Shown: positions 24,880-33,464 of the stretch, piece by piece
Layout of the letters: every line of letters starts with the position of its first letter
How positions within the stretch are numbered: the first letter of the stretch is position 1
Source of the DNA: Pseudomonas viridiflava
GTDB taxonomy: Bacteria; Pseudomonadota; Gammaproteobacteria; Pseudomonadales; Pseudomonadaceae
DNA length: 64,000 nt
NCBI RefSeq assembly: GCF_900589395.1
Contig: NZ_UUIS01000071.1
Span: forward strand, 1-64,000
Direction: 5' to 3'
Made by a program: the position numbers and the translations under genes
The notes under the pieces: generated by a model
The model's input: the letters and a program-made list of their open reading frames with translations, nothing else
What the model was told of the DNA's origin: nothing
The model's database searches: none

Positions 24880-26271
24880 ATGTACCGTGGATTCTGGTAT
24901 GCGCAGGCCCTCGACCTGGACAGCGATCTTGCTCCAGCCCTTGAGGAAACGATTCAGGCCGACGTCTGCATCATCGGCGGCGGCTTTCTCGGGCTTTGGT
25001 CAGCCATCCGCCTGAAGCAGGCCAGCCCGGAAAAAGTCATTGTCATCGTCGAGCGTGATCGCTGCGGAGCGGGCGCCAGCGGCCGCAATGGCGGCATCGC
25101 GACCAACTGGTGGGGCAAGTACCTGTCGGTGCGCACCATCTGCGGCGACGTCGAAGCGCGGCGCATCTGCGAAGCGGCCGAGTCGGCCATCGACGAGATC
25201 GGCAGCTTCTGCGAAGCGCACGGCATCGACGCCCAGTATCGCAAGGACGGCTGGCTGTGGACCGCGACCAATCAACGGCAGATGAATTCCTGGAAGGTGC
25301 TGACCGACGGGCTCAGCAACCTGAACGTCAATCCTTTCCAGGAACTGGACCGCACCACCATCGCCGGCCGGGTCGGCTCGCCGCTGGTGCTGGGCGGCAT
25401 CTACGACCGCAACGCTGCCACCGTGCAGCCGGCCATGCTTGCCCGTGGCCTGCGCCGGGTGGCGCTCAAGCTGGGGGTGAAGATTTTCGAGAAGACCCCG
25501 CTGACTCATCTGGAGCGCGGCGCGCATCCGGTGGTGCACACCCCCAGGGGCCGGGTGAAGGCCGACCGAGTGGTGATTGCGATGAACGCCTGGGGCGCCA
25601 GGTTTCCCGAGTTGCGGCGCATGATCGCCATCATGTCCAGTGACATGGTCGCCACCGCGCCGGTCAAGGACACCCTTGATGCCATCGGTTTCAGCCGCGG
25701 CGAATGCATGACTGACTCGCGCACGGTGCTCAACTACTGGCGCAACACACCGGACGGTCGCGTGGTGTTCGGCAAGCCGCTGGGCCAGTTCGGCTTTGCC
25801 GGGCGCATTGGCGATCTGTACGAAAAACCCTCGCCGGCCGCCGACCGGGTGACCGCCGAACTGCGCCGGCTGTACCCGCAACTGTCCGGCGTGCCGATCG
25901 TCAGCAGTTGGACCGGCCCCATCGACCGGGCCATGAAGGGACTGCCCAATTTCGGCTACCTCGATCATCACCAGAACATCACCTACGGCATCGGTTTCTC
26001 CGGCAACGGCGTGGCCACCACGGTGTTCGCCAGCCGCATCATCAAGTCGCTGGTCGAGCACGCCAATGACGAGTGGGCCAACTGCGGCCTGGTCAACCAG
26101 AAGATGAAACTGCTGCCACCCGAGCCGTTTCGCTTTTTCGGCGCCCACATGGTGCGCGATGCACTGGTGCACAAGGAGTCGCTGGAAGACCACAACCGCG
26201 ACGCCGGTTTCATTACCCAGCGCCTGGTGGCCATGGCGCCGGCCGGCTATGTGCCGGCGCAAAAGAAATAA
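24880..26271 (+). CDS. FAD-dependent amine/amino-acid oxidoreductase (DAO/DadA family), second
   Basis: This 463-residue DAO-family enzyme has the FAD motif GGGFLG at residues 33-38, VIVERDRCGAGASGRNGG next, and a C-terminal GIGFSGNGVATTVFASRI flavin contact. It is distinct in sequence from the oxidase at 16882-18204. It likely oxidises an amine or N-methyl compound. The next two genes encode a hydroxyacid dehydrogenase-like protein and an aldehyde dehydrogenase, and a GATase1-AraC regulator is divergent. The set looks like an amine-to-acid pathway. Confidence 0.88.
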   Translation: MYRGFWYAQALDLDSDLAPALEETIQADVCIIGGGFLGLWSAIRLKQASPEKVIVIVERDRCGAGASGRNGGIATNWWGKYLSVRTICGDVEARRICEAAESAIDEIGSFCEAHGIDAQYRKDGWLWTATNQRQMNSWKVLTDGLSNLNVNPFQELDRTTIAGRVGSPLVLGGIYDRNAATVQPAMLARGLRRVALKLGVKIFEKTPLTHLERGAHPVVHTPRGRVKADRVVIAMNAWGARFPELRRMIAIMSSDMVATAPVKDTLDAIGFSRGECMTDSRTVLNYWRNTPDGRVVFGKPLGQFGFAGRIGDLYEKPSPAADRVTAELRRLYPQLSGVPIVSSWTGPIDRAMKGLPNFGYLDHHQNITYGIGFSGNGVATTVFASRIIKSLVEHANDEWANCGLVNQKMKLLPPEPFRFFGAHMVRDALVHKESLEDHNRDAGFITQRLVAMAPAGYVPAQKK

Positions 26272-26281
26272 GGAGCGGAAC

Positions 26282-27250
26282 GTGAGCGAACAGATTGTAT
26301 TTCTCGACGACGAGGGCCTAGCGTCGTCGACACGCCTCAAGCGTCCCGGCTTTGCCCATGCCTGGAAACAGTACGCCTACACCCATCCCGAGCAGGTACT
26401 CGACCACCTGCGCGACGCCACCATTGCCCTGACCTGCAGTGTGCCGCTGCGCGAAGAGCACCTGCGCCAGTTGCCGAACCTGAAGATGATCTCCCTGGCC
26501 CTGACCGGCCGTGACATCGTCGATGTCGACTACTGCGATGCACACGGCATCGTCGTGGCCAGCGTGCCGGGCTACGCTGCCAACACCGTGGCCGAACACA
26601 GCCTGGCGATGATCTTCGAGCTGTTCCGTCGCCCGGCCGCCTTTACCCGGCTGATGCGCCACGTGCATGCCGGCACGGCGGCTCACAAGAACATTTACTT
26701 TGACCACCGCATCCGCGACGTGCGCGGGCGCCAGCTGGCGATCATCGGCAGCGGCCCGATCGCCGTGCGCCTGGCCGAGCTGGCGCGGGCGCTGGGCATG
26801 CAGGTGCTGTTCGAGGACCGCGGTGGCCAGCGTCGCGGTGCCGATTGCCGACCATTGGCCGAGCTGCTGAGAAGCTGCGATGTGCTGTCGATCAACTGCC
26901 CGCTGACACCTGAAACGCACAACCTGATCGACGCCGCCGAGTTGGCCCTGATGAAGCCCGATGCGCTGGTGATCAACACCGGGCGCGGCGGCATCGTCAA
27001 CGAGGCAGCTTTGATCCAGGCCTTGCAGGCCGGCCGCCTGGGCGGGGTGGCGCTGGATGTGGTCGAGCACGAGCCGCTGCACCCGAGCAATCCGCTGTTC
27101 GCCCTCATTGGCCGCGACGACTTCATCCTCAATCCGCACATTGCCTGGAGCAGCGAAGACGCCATGCAGCAGTTGATGGACCGTGCCGTCGACAACATCA
27201 CTGATTTCCACAGCCGCCAGGCCCCCGTTGCAAGGACCCGCACCGCATGA
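26282..27250 (+). CDS. D-isomer-specific 2-hydroxyacid dehydrogenase family protein
   Basis: This 322-residue protein starts with GTG (VSEQIVFLDDEG), with GGAGCGG upstream; longer in-frame starts would run through the preceding gene. The cofactor motif reads GSGPIA (156-161), with Ala replacing the usual third Gly. Arg235 (TGRGG), Glu264 (EHEP) and His286 (NPHIAW) preserve the catalytic triad. It begins ten bases after the oxidase stop and overlaps the aldehyde dehydrogenase start by four bases, implying translational coupling. It belongs to the PGDH-like branch rather than that of the 8700 and 15405 enzymes. Confidence 0.88.
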   Translation: MSEQIVFLDDEGLASSTRLKRPGFAHAWKQYAYTHPEQVLDHLRDATIALTCSVPLREEHLRQLPNLKMISLALTGRDIVDVDYCDAHGIVVASVPGYAANTVAEHSLAMIFELFRRPAAFTRLMRHVHAGTAAHKNIYFDHRIRDVRGRQLAIIGSGPIAVRLAELARALGMQVLFEDRGGQRRGADCRPLAELLRSCDVLSINCPLTPETHNLIDAAELALMKPDALVINTGRGGIVNEAALIQALQAGRLGGVALDVVEHEPLHPSNPLFALIGRDDFILNPHIAWSSEDAMQQLMDRAVDNITDFHSRQAPVARTRTA

Positions 27251-28698
27251 GCACCCCGATCAAGAGCAGCTATGTCGACGGCGCCTTCGTTGCGCAACAC
27301 GCCAGCACCGACCTGCTGGAAAACCGCAACCCGTCCAGCCCCGATGAGGTGATCGAGCGCTTCGTGCGCGCCGACCAGGCGCTGACCGAGCAGGCCATCG
27401 CCGCCGCCCGTCGCGCCGCGCCGGGCTGGGCGCGGGTCAATGCCCAGCAGCGTGCCGACAGCCTGGACTTCATTGGCACCGAGATCCTGGCGCGCCGTGA
27501 AGAACTGGCGCAGTTGTTGTCGCGCGAGGAGGGCAAGATTGTGCGCGAAGCCTTGGGTGAAGTGGACCGCGCCGGGCGTTCGTTCAAGTTCTACGCCCAG
27601 GAAGTGCTGCGCGCCGACGGCGAGAAGTACCCCTCGGTGCGCCAGGACGTAAGCATTGATGTGTTCACCCAGCCGGTGGGTGTGATCGGCATCATTGCCC
27701 CGTGGAATTTCCCTATCGCCATCCCGGCCTGGAAGATCGCCCCGGCGCTGTGCTTCGGCAACTGCGTGGTGTTCAAGCCGGCTGAACTGGCGCCGTCCTC
27801 GGCCTGGGCGCTGGCCGAGATCATTTCCCGCGCCGGCTTGCCGGCCGGGGTGTTCAACCTGCTGATCGGCCCGGGCCGCAGCGTTGGTGACACGATCATC
27901 CGCTCCAGGGACATCGACGCCATCAGCTTCACCGGCTCCGAACACACCGGCCGGCAGATCGCAAAAATGGCGGCCGAAAACATGACCCGCGTGCAACTGG
28001 AAATGGGCGGCAAGAACCCGCTGATCGTGCTCGACGATGCGGACCTGGAACAGGCTGTGGACGTCGCCCTCAACGGTTCGTTCTACAGCACCGGCCAGCG
28101 CTGCACGGCCAGTTCGCGGGTGATCGTCACGGCCGCCATCCACGATGCCTTCGTGCAGCGGCTGGCCGAGCGCACCCGTGCCTTGAAGGTCGGCGATGCG
28201 CTGGCGACCGACACTGACATAGGCCCGGTGGTCGATGCCCGGCAACTGGAACAGAACCTCAGCTACGTCACCCTCGGGGAGCAGGAAGGCGCCACGCGGG
28301 TGTGCGGCGGCGAGCTGCTGGACAGCCCGGGCGGAGCCTTTCTGTTCACTCCGGCGCTGTTCACCGACGTGCGCCCCGACATGCGCATTTACCGCGAGGA
28401 AATCTTCGGGCCGGTGCTTTGCGTGCTCAAGGTCGATGACTATGAGCAGGCACTGGCGGCGGCCGAAGACACGCCGTTCGGCCTGTCGGCCGGCATCGTC
28501 ACCACCTCGCTCAAACACGCCGAACACTTCAAGCGCCACAGTTCGGCCGGCATGGTGATGATCAACCTGCCCACCGCCGGCGTCGACTACCACGTGCCGT
28601 TCGGCGGCAACGGCGCTTCCAGCCTGGGCGCGCGCGAGCAGGGCACCCACGCACGGCATTTCTTCACCCGGGTCAAAACCGCTTATCAGTTGGCCTGA
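27247..28698 (+). CDS. Aldehyde dehydrogenase (2-oxoglutarate semialdehyde/succinate semialdehyde type)
   Basis: This 483-residue NAD(P)-dependent enzyme oxidises an aldehyde to an acid. Catalytic residues are present: Asn154 in PWNFP, Glu252 in LEMGGKNP and Cys286 in GQRCTASSRVIV. The GQRCTASS context resembles 2-oxoglutarate semialdehyde dehydrogenases, though the substrate is inferred. Its ATG overlaps the preceding TGA. As last gene of the oxidase operon it probably converts the aldehyde released by the amine oxidase. Confidence 0.92.
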   Translation: MSTPIKSSYVDGAFVAQHASTDLLENRNPSSPDEVIERFVRADQALTEQAIAAARRAAPGWARVNAQQRADSLDFIGTEILARREELAQLLSREEGKIVREALGEVDRAGRSFKFYAQEVLRADGEKYPSVRQDVSIDVFTQPVGVIGIIAPWNFPIAIPAWKIAPALCFGNCVVFKPAELAPSSAWALAEIISRAGLPAGVFNLLIGPGRSVGDTIIRSRDIDAISFTGSEHTGRQIAKMAAENMTRVQLEMGGKNPLIVLDDADLEQAVDVALNGSFYSTGQRCTASSRVIVTAAIHDAFVQRLAERTRALKVGDALATDTDIGPVVDARQLEQNLSYVTLGEQEGATRVCGGELLDSPGGAFLFTPALFTDVRPDMRIYREEIFGPVLCVLKVDDYEQALAAAEDTPFGLSAGIVTTSLKHAEHFKRHSSAGMVMINLPTAGVDYHVPFGGNGASSLGAREQGTHARHFFTRVKTAYQLA

Positions 28699-28762
28699 GC
28701 ACTGTTACTTTCTGTGTCGGGAGCGCGTCTACGCTCCATGTGCTTTATGACACCGGACCTCG

Positions 28763-28871
28763 GTAGGAGCGCGCTCTGCCCGCGACCGAGTGCGCAGCGC
28801 TCGCAAAAATCTGCGAAACGCTGAAAGTTTACGACTGCTACGCACTCGGTCGCGGGCAAGCGCGCTCCTAC
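28763..28871. repeat. Long inverted repeat (REP pair), copy 2
   Basis: Arms of about 40 bases start GTAGGAGCGCGCT on each strand and enclose a short spacer. Arms and much of the spacer (GAAACGCTG) match the element at 10720-10828. It lies between the aldehyde dehydrogenase and acetolactate synthase genes and can form a strong hairpin in RNA. Confidence 0.8.
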
Positions 28872-28913
28872 GGGGGGTCTGCTTTTTACAACCAACCAAT
28901 GATGAGGAGCATC

Positions 28914-30557
28914 ATGGCCAAGGCCGCCGACGTGGTAGTGCAATGTCTGGAAAATGAAGGCGTCGAGTACGTGTTCGGTATTCCGGGTGAAGAGAACCTC
29001 GACCTGCTCGAGTCGCTGCGCAAGTCGCAGATCAAGCTGGTGCTGACTCGCCACGAGCAGTCCGCCGGCTTCATGGCCGCCACCTATGGCCGTCTGACCG
29101 GCAAGACCGGCGTCAGCCTGTCGACCCTGGGCCCGGGTGCCACCAACCTGGTCACCGCCGGCGCCTACGCCTACCTGGGCGGCATGCCGATGCTGATGAT
29201 CACCGGCCAGAAGCCGATCAAGAAATCCAAGCAGGGCCGCTTCCAGATCCTGGACGTGGTCGGCATGATGCAGCCGCTGACCAAGTACACCCATCAGTTG
29301 GCTTCCGCGGACAATATCCCGTCCCGCGTGCGTGAGGCCTTTCGCCTTGCCGAAGAAGAAAAGCCCGGTGCCGTGCACCTGGAGCTGCCTGAAGACATCG
29401 CCGCCGAGCAGACCGACGCGCTGCCGATCCCGCGCAGCCTGCACCGTCGTCCGCTGGCCGAGCACAAGTCGATCGAGGCCGCTGTCGCCAAGCTCAAGAA
29501 TGCCCGCAGCCCGATCCTGGTGATCGGCGCCGGTGCCAACCGCAAAATGACCGCCAAGGTCCTCAAGCAACTGATCGACCAGACCGGCATCCCGTTTGTC
29601 ACCACGCAAATGGGCAAGGGTGTGGTCGATGAGCGCCACCCGCGCTTCCTGGGCAACGCTGCGCTGTCGTCCGGCGACTTCGTGCACCGCGCCGTCGAGG
29701 CCGCCGACCTGATCATCAACATCGGCCACGATGTGATCGAAAAGCCGCCGTTCTTCATGGTCCGTGGCGGCACCGAAGTGATCCACATCAGCTTCCGCTC
29801 CGCTGAAGTCGATGCGGTGTATTTCCCGCAGATCGAAGTGATCGGCGACATCGCCAACGCGGTGTGGCAGATCGGTGAAGCGCTGGAGGGTGTCTCGCAC
29901 TGGGACTTCACCCGCCTGCTGGCCATCCGTGAAGCCAACGAAGCACAGATCGCCGAAGGCGCCGACGATAACCGTTTCCCGGTGTATCCACAGCGCCTGG
30001 TCGCCGACATCCGTCGCGCGCTGCCGTCCGAAGGCATCGTGGCGCTGGACAACGGCATCTACAAGATCTGGTTCGCCCGCAACTACAAGGCGCACAAGCC
30101 CAACACCGTACTGCTCGACAACGCGCTGGCGACCATGGGCGCCGGCCTGCCGTCGGCCATGGCTTCGCACCTGGTGTACCCGGACCGTCCGGTGATCTCG
30201 GTGTGCGGCGATGGCGGTTTCATGATGAACAGCCAGGAACTGGAAACGGCCGTGCGCCTGAAGATGAACCTGACCGTGGTGATCCTGCGCGACGACGGCT
30301 ACGGCATGATCCGCTGGAAGCAGGCCAACATGGGCTTCACCGATTTCGGCCTGGACTACGGCAACCCTGACTTCGTCAAATACGCCGAAGCCTACGGTGC
30401 CAACGGTCACCGCGTCGAAAGCGCCGAAGGCTTCCTGCCGCTGCTGGAAAAATGCATCAGCACCCCGGGCGTGCACGTGATCGACTGCCCGGTCGATTAC
30501 AGCGAAAACGACCGCATCCTCAACACCGAACTGCGCGAGCGCAGCCTGGCGGTGTAA
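28914..30557 (+). CDS. Thiamine-diphosphate enzyme, acetolactate synthase large-subunit type
   Basis: This 547-residue enzyme has the acetolactate synthase layout: an N-terminal pyrimidine domain with YVFGIPGEENLDLLE and catalytic Glu48 in TRHEQSAGF, a central domain, and a C-terminal domain with GDGGFMMNSQELETAVRL and DDGYGMIRWKQ. It should condense pyruvate or a related oxoacid. No regulatory small subunit is adjacent, which suggests a catabolic or specialised form rather than the IlvIH anabolic enzyme. The ATG at 28914 follows GAGGAG. Confidence 0.9.
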   Translation: MAKAADVVVQCLENEGVEYVFGIPGEENLDLLESLRKSQIKLVLTRHEQSAGFMAATYGRLTGKTGVSLSTLGPGATNLVTAGAYAYLGGMPMLMITGQKPIKKSKQGRFQILDVVGMMQPLTKYTHQLASADNIPSRVREAFRLAEEEKPGAVHLELPEDIAAEQTDALPIPRSLHRRPLAEHKSIEAAVAKLKNARSPILVIGAGANRKMTAKVLKQLIDQTGIPFVTTQMGKGVVDERHPRFLGNAALSSGDFVHRAVEAADLIINIGHDVIEKPPFFMVRGGTEVIHISFRSAEVDAVYFPQIEVIGDIANAVWQIGEALEGVSHWDFTRLLAIREANEAQIAEGADDNRFPVYPQRLVADIRRALPSEGIVALDNGIYKIWFARNYKAHKPNTVLLDNALATMGAGLPSAMASHLVYPDRPVISVCGDGGFMMNSQELETAVRLKMNLTVVILRDDGYGMIRWKQANMGFTDFGLDYGNPDFVKYAEAYGANGHRVESAEGFLPLLEKCISTPGVHVIDCPVDYSENDRILNTELRERSLAV

Positions 30558-30622
30558 CCGGCCGTTTGCCTGACGCTGCATGGGTGCCTTTGAAAACATA
30601 ATTTTCAGAGGTGCCCGTATGC

Positions 30623-30680
30623 CGTAGGAGCGGCTTCAGCCGCGAAGGGGTCTGCACATTGCCGACCTTTTCGCGGCTGA
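30623..30680. repeat. REP-type element after the acetolactate synthase gene
   Basis: TAGGAGCGGCTTCAGCCGCG is followed about 35 bases on by TTTCGCGGCTGA, its inverse. Its placement just after the synthase gene suggests a transcript-end role. Confidence 0.6.
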
Positions 30681-30829
30681 TACAGATTTATTCCTGGTCT
30701 GTAGGACGTTTCTGATTTTTATTGATTGTCATTGAACATTTGATTTTCGAGTGATTACGTCGGCCGCGTTCTGGAATTAATGCCAGAGGGCTCACGGGTC
30801 GACTCAAATAATCAAATGGAATTATTACA

Positions 30830-31714
30830 ATGATGAATAAAAATAAAAAGCGTCTGAACCTATGGCTGGCGGGTGTATTGACCGCTACGGCCTTGCCGGC
30901 ATTCGCCCAGACCGGTTCGTTGAACCCGGCCAATCAGCCGCCGGTCCAGGCATCGATGACAACGGTGCTGGAGGACCGTGTTCATCTGCTCAAGCATGAG
31001 CTGGAAAGCGTCACGGCGGTTCACCACTACACCTTTACAGCCGTGCGTGGCCAGACTGTTCTATTGGCCATTCCGGACGTCAGGTCCTACGGCAAGCAAT
31101 GGCGGCTGGAATACCGGACCGATGGCGGCGAATGGAAAGCCAAGCAGTGGAACGGGCCTGAAAAGATGGAGCGGCTGGCGCCAGGGACAACAGTTGAAGT
31201 GCGGGTGATGGCCGCCGAGGGGGTTCAGTTTGACAAGGCGCCTTATGAACTGGCGTTTGGTTCGTACCCACACATGCATTATGACTTCCATCACGAAAAA
31301 GGCTTCATGCCTATTCCTCATGGGCTGACCGAGCCTGCTTTTCTCGCCACCCAGGCGTTGACCGAGGCGTTGCTGGAGGTCAGTTTCACTGACAGTAAAA
31401 AACATCCGCTGGAGGGGGGCGTGGTTGCATTCACTTTTAATCCCAATGGCAGCGTCAAGCCAACCACTACGCCATACACCTCTGGCAGTGACGGCAAGAT
31501 TTCGGAACTTATAAAGTTCAGTGGTTGTGAGGGGGGAAGCTATGCTCAGCCGTTTGTTCATGTCAAGAATGGCAGGAATACATGGCCAACTCGGTACAAA
31601 ACGGGGGAGTACAAGGTGCTGAATGTATTGCCAGGCAGCCATGCAGACAAGCCTCATGTGTATAATTTTGGGCATATCTGCAAACGGTGGCTCATCAACT
31701 GGTCCAAAAACTGA
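30830..31714 (+). CDS. Secreted protein of unknown function
   Basis: This 294-residue protein begins MMNKNKKRLNLWLAGVLTAT and continues ALPAFAQ, a clear signal peptide with likely cleavage after AFA. The mature part is predicted mostly beta: YTFTAVRGQTVLLAIPDV, and later LLEVSFTDSKKHPLEGGVVA, which resembles bacterial immunoglobulin-like or carboxypeptidase-regulatory-like folds. I recognise no specific family. It is AT-richer than the surrounding operons. It lies alone between the synthase gene and a convergent orphan gene. Confidence 0.72.
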   Translation: MMNKNKKRLNLWLAGVLTATALPAFAQTGSLNPANQPPVQASMTTVLEDRVHLLKHELESVTAVHHYTFTAVRGQTVLLAIPDVRSYGKQWRLEYRTDGGEWKAKQWNGPEKMERLAPGTTVEVRVMAAEGVQFDKAPYELAFGSYPHMHYDFHHEKGFMPIPHGLTEPAFLATQALTEALLEVSFTDSKKHPLEGGVVAFTFNPNGSVKPTTTPYTSGSDGKISELIKFSGCEGGSYAQPFVHVKNGRNTWPTRYKTGEYKVLNVLPGSHADKPHVYNFGHICKRWLINWSKN

Positions 31715-31767
31715 CCGTCTGACAAACGCTCTGCTGAGACCCTGTCAGTAGAGCGTTCTATTCACGC

Positions 31768-32451
31768 TTATACGGTTATATCCACCAAAGGCTCCTCACG
31801 CTTTTCACCGTTTTCGATAATTTGTCGCACAAAGGCCTCATGCATTTTCTCCGGCTTCAGCAGGATGAGCTTTCCGTAATCCAGCGTGTCCTGAATATTC
31901 AAGAGGTCCAGCTTGTATTTGCCGCCAAAGGCCTTGTCATCGTGGTCAACCAAGGCCATTGCCATTTTGGCATGCGCTTGCACGCTGTCCCTGAACCCCC
32001 TGTAGTTATTGAGGCGTTTTGTTAAATATTCCAGGTCACCTTCGCTGAGCAAGGCGTCCTGATTGAGAATTTTTACTTGAGCGTCATCGCCCAGTGTGTA
32101 GCTGAACTTTTTGTTGGCCAGATCGGGCCTGAAGACACCCAGTTCGTTTCTTATTTTTCCATACATACTCTGCTGAATCTGGAGTTCTATATTCGAAAAT
32201 GACTTGAGGTGATCCAGATACATTTCCTTGGGCATCGGACGTTCTTCAATGGGGCCTCCGATTTCAGCGCCAAAATAGGTTCTATTCTTCCACGGCTCTG
32301 CCTCACGGGTATAAAACGCTTTTGCCCGCGCCTCCCTGGGGTCTTCGTTGATTTTCGGCGTGCTCGATAAAGCCTTTTCAGCACCCGGCCCAGAAGGCCT
32401 GGGCAGCACGTGAGTGGGTATTGGTGTCGAGGCGATACCGGTGATGTTCAT
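31768..32451 (-). CDS. Hypothetical protein, possible secreted effector
   Basis: This 227-residue protein has no recognisable domain. Residues 1-40 are rich in Ser, Thr, Pro and Ile with few acidic residues (MNITGIASTPIPTHVLPRPS), a composition seen in type III secretion signals; the rest is mainly charged and helical. The gene is clearly AT-richer than its neighbours, suggesting acquisition. There is no chaperone gene or recognisable secretion promoter nearby, so the effector idea is only compositional. Confidence 0.6.
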   Translation of the reverse strand: MNITGIASTPIPTHVLPRPSGPGAEKALSSTPKINEDPREARAKAFYTREAEPWKNRTYFGAEIGGPIEERPMPKEMYLDHLKSFSNIELQIQQSMYGKIRNELGVFRPDLANKKFSYTLGDDAQVKILNQDALLSEGDLEYLTKRLNNYRGFRDSVQAHAKMAMALVDHDDKAFGGKYKLDLLNIQDTLDYGKLILLKPEKMHEAFVRQIIENGEKREEPLVDITV

Positions 32452-32648
32452 GTCGATGTTCTCTGGCGGATGGATTCGTTATTGCTAACGGCCATCGCGC
32501 CAAGAACTTTGCCTGATCATGGTGTAGGACTATTCCGAAGATGAACCTGGTTGTGAACGGTGTCTCAAATACGGCGCACGTTCCTCGCGCCTGTCTCTGT
32601 GGGCGCATGGCGCCACTCGACGTTGACGAGTGGCGTGCGCACCGCTCC

Positions 32649-33464
32649 TTACAACGCAATAAAGGCCGGATGCAGCCCTCGAATGTGCTCCGTCACCGGC
32701 GCCACATAGTCCTCGTCGTGGGTCAATTCATGCAGCAACTCTTCACGCAACTGATGAAAGTCGAACCGGCTGCGCTGGCGTGGATGTGGCAGGTCGATGT
32801 CGACGACCCGCTTGATGCGCCCGGGCCGCGGTTCCATGACCACCACGCGGTCTGCCAGGAAAATCGCTTCTTCGACATCGTGGGTGACCAGCACGGTGGT
32901 AATTCTTGCTCGTTCGCGAATCGCCAGCAGCTCGTTTTGCATCTGCTGGCGAGTCAGCGCGTCGAGGGCGCCAAACGGTTCGTCGAGCAACAGGATGCGC
33001 GGGCTGGCCACCAGGCCGCGGGCGATGGCCACACGCTGGGCCATGCCGCCTGACAACTGGTGCGGATAAGCACGAGTGAAATCCTTCAGGCCCACCAGAT
33101 CAATGAAATCGCTGATGCGCTGCTGCTTTTGCGCAGCACTCAGCGGCTCATTGACCAGGCCCAGGCCGATGTTGTCGTGCACCGTCAGCCAGGGGAACAG
33201 CCGGTGTTCCTGAAAGACGATGCCACGTTCGCTGCCGATGCCTTTGACCGGTTTGCCATCGACCCGGATCTCGCCGCGAAAGTCGGTATCCAGGCCGATC
33301 AGCAGGCGCAACAGAGTGGATTTGCCACAGCCGCTGGAGCCGACGATGGCGACGAACTCGCCCTCGGCAATCTCCAGGTTGAATTCCTGAATGGCCTCGA
33401 TCTGGCCACCATCGACCGCAAAAACCTTGCCGACATGGGTGAAGCTGACAATGGTGTGGGTCAT
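32649..33464 (-). CDS. atsC: ABC transporter ATPase for sulfate esters/sulfonates (AtsC-like)
   Basis: This 271-residue ATPase of the SsuB/TauB type energises uptake of organosulfur compounds. Walker A is GSSGCGKST (42-50), the signature LSGGMAQRVAIARGL and Walker B ILLLDEPFGALD. It starts at the ATG at 33464, overlapping the TGA of the fused permease by four bases, so the two are translationally coupled. Together with the divergent binding protein and AtsK it fits the atsRBC system of P. putida S-313. The symbol is by homology and context. Confidence 0.85.
   Translation of the reverse strand: MTHTIVSFTHVGKVFAVDGGQIEAIQEFNLEIAEGEFVAIVGSSGCGKSTLLRLLIGLDTDFRGEIRVDGKPVKGIGSERGIVFQEHRLFPWLTVHDNIGLGLVNEPLSAAQKQQRISDFIDLVGLKDFTRAYPHQLSGGMAQRVAIARGLVASPRILLLDEPFGALDALTRQQMQNELLAIRERARITTVLVTHDVEEAIFLADRVVVMEPRPGRIKRVVDIDLPHPRQRSRFDFHQLREELLHELTHDEDYVAPVTEHIRGLHPAFIAL

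Noticed and set aside
26695..30599. Long minus-strand open frames opposite the hydroxyacid dehydrogenase, ALDH and acetolactate synthase genes
   Set aside because: They mirror the codons of strong plus-strand genes and show no domains.
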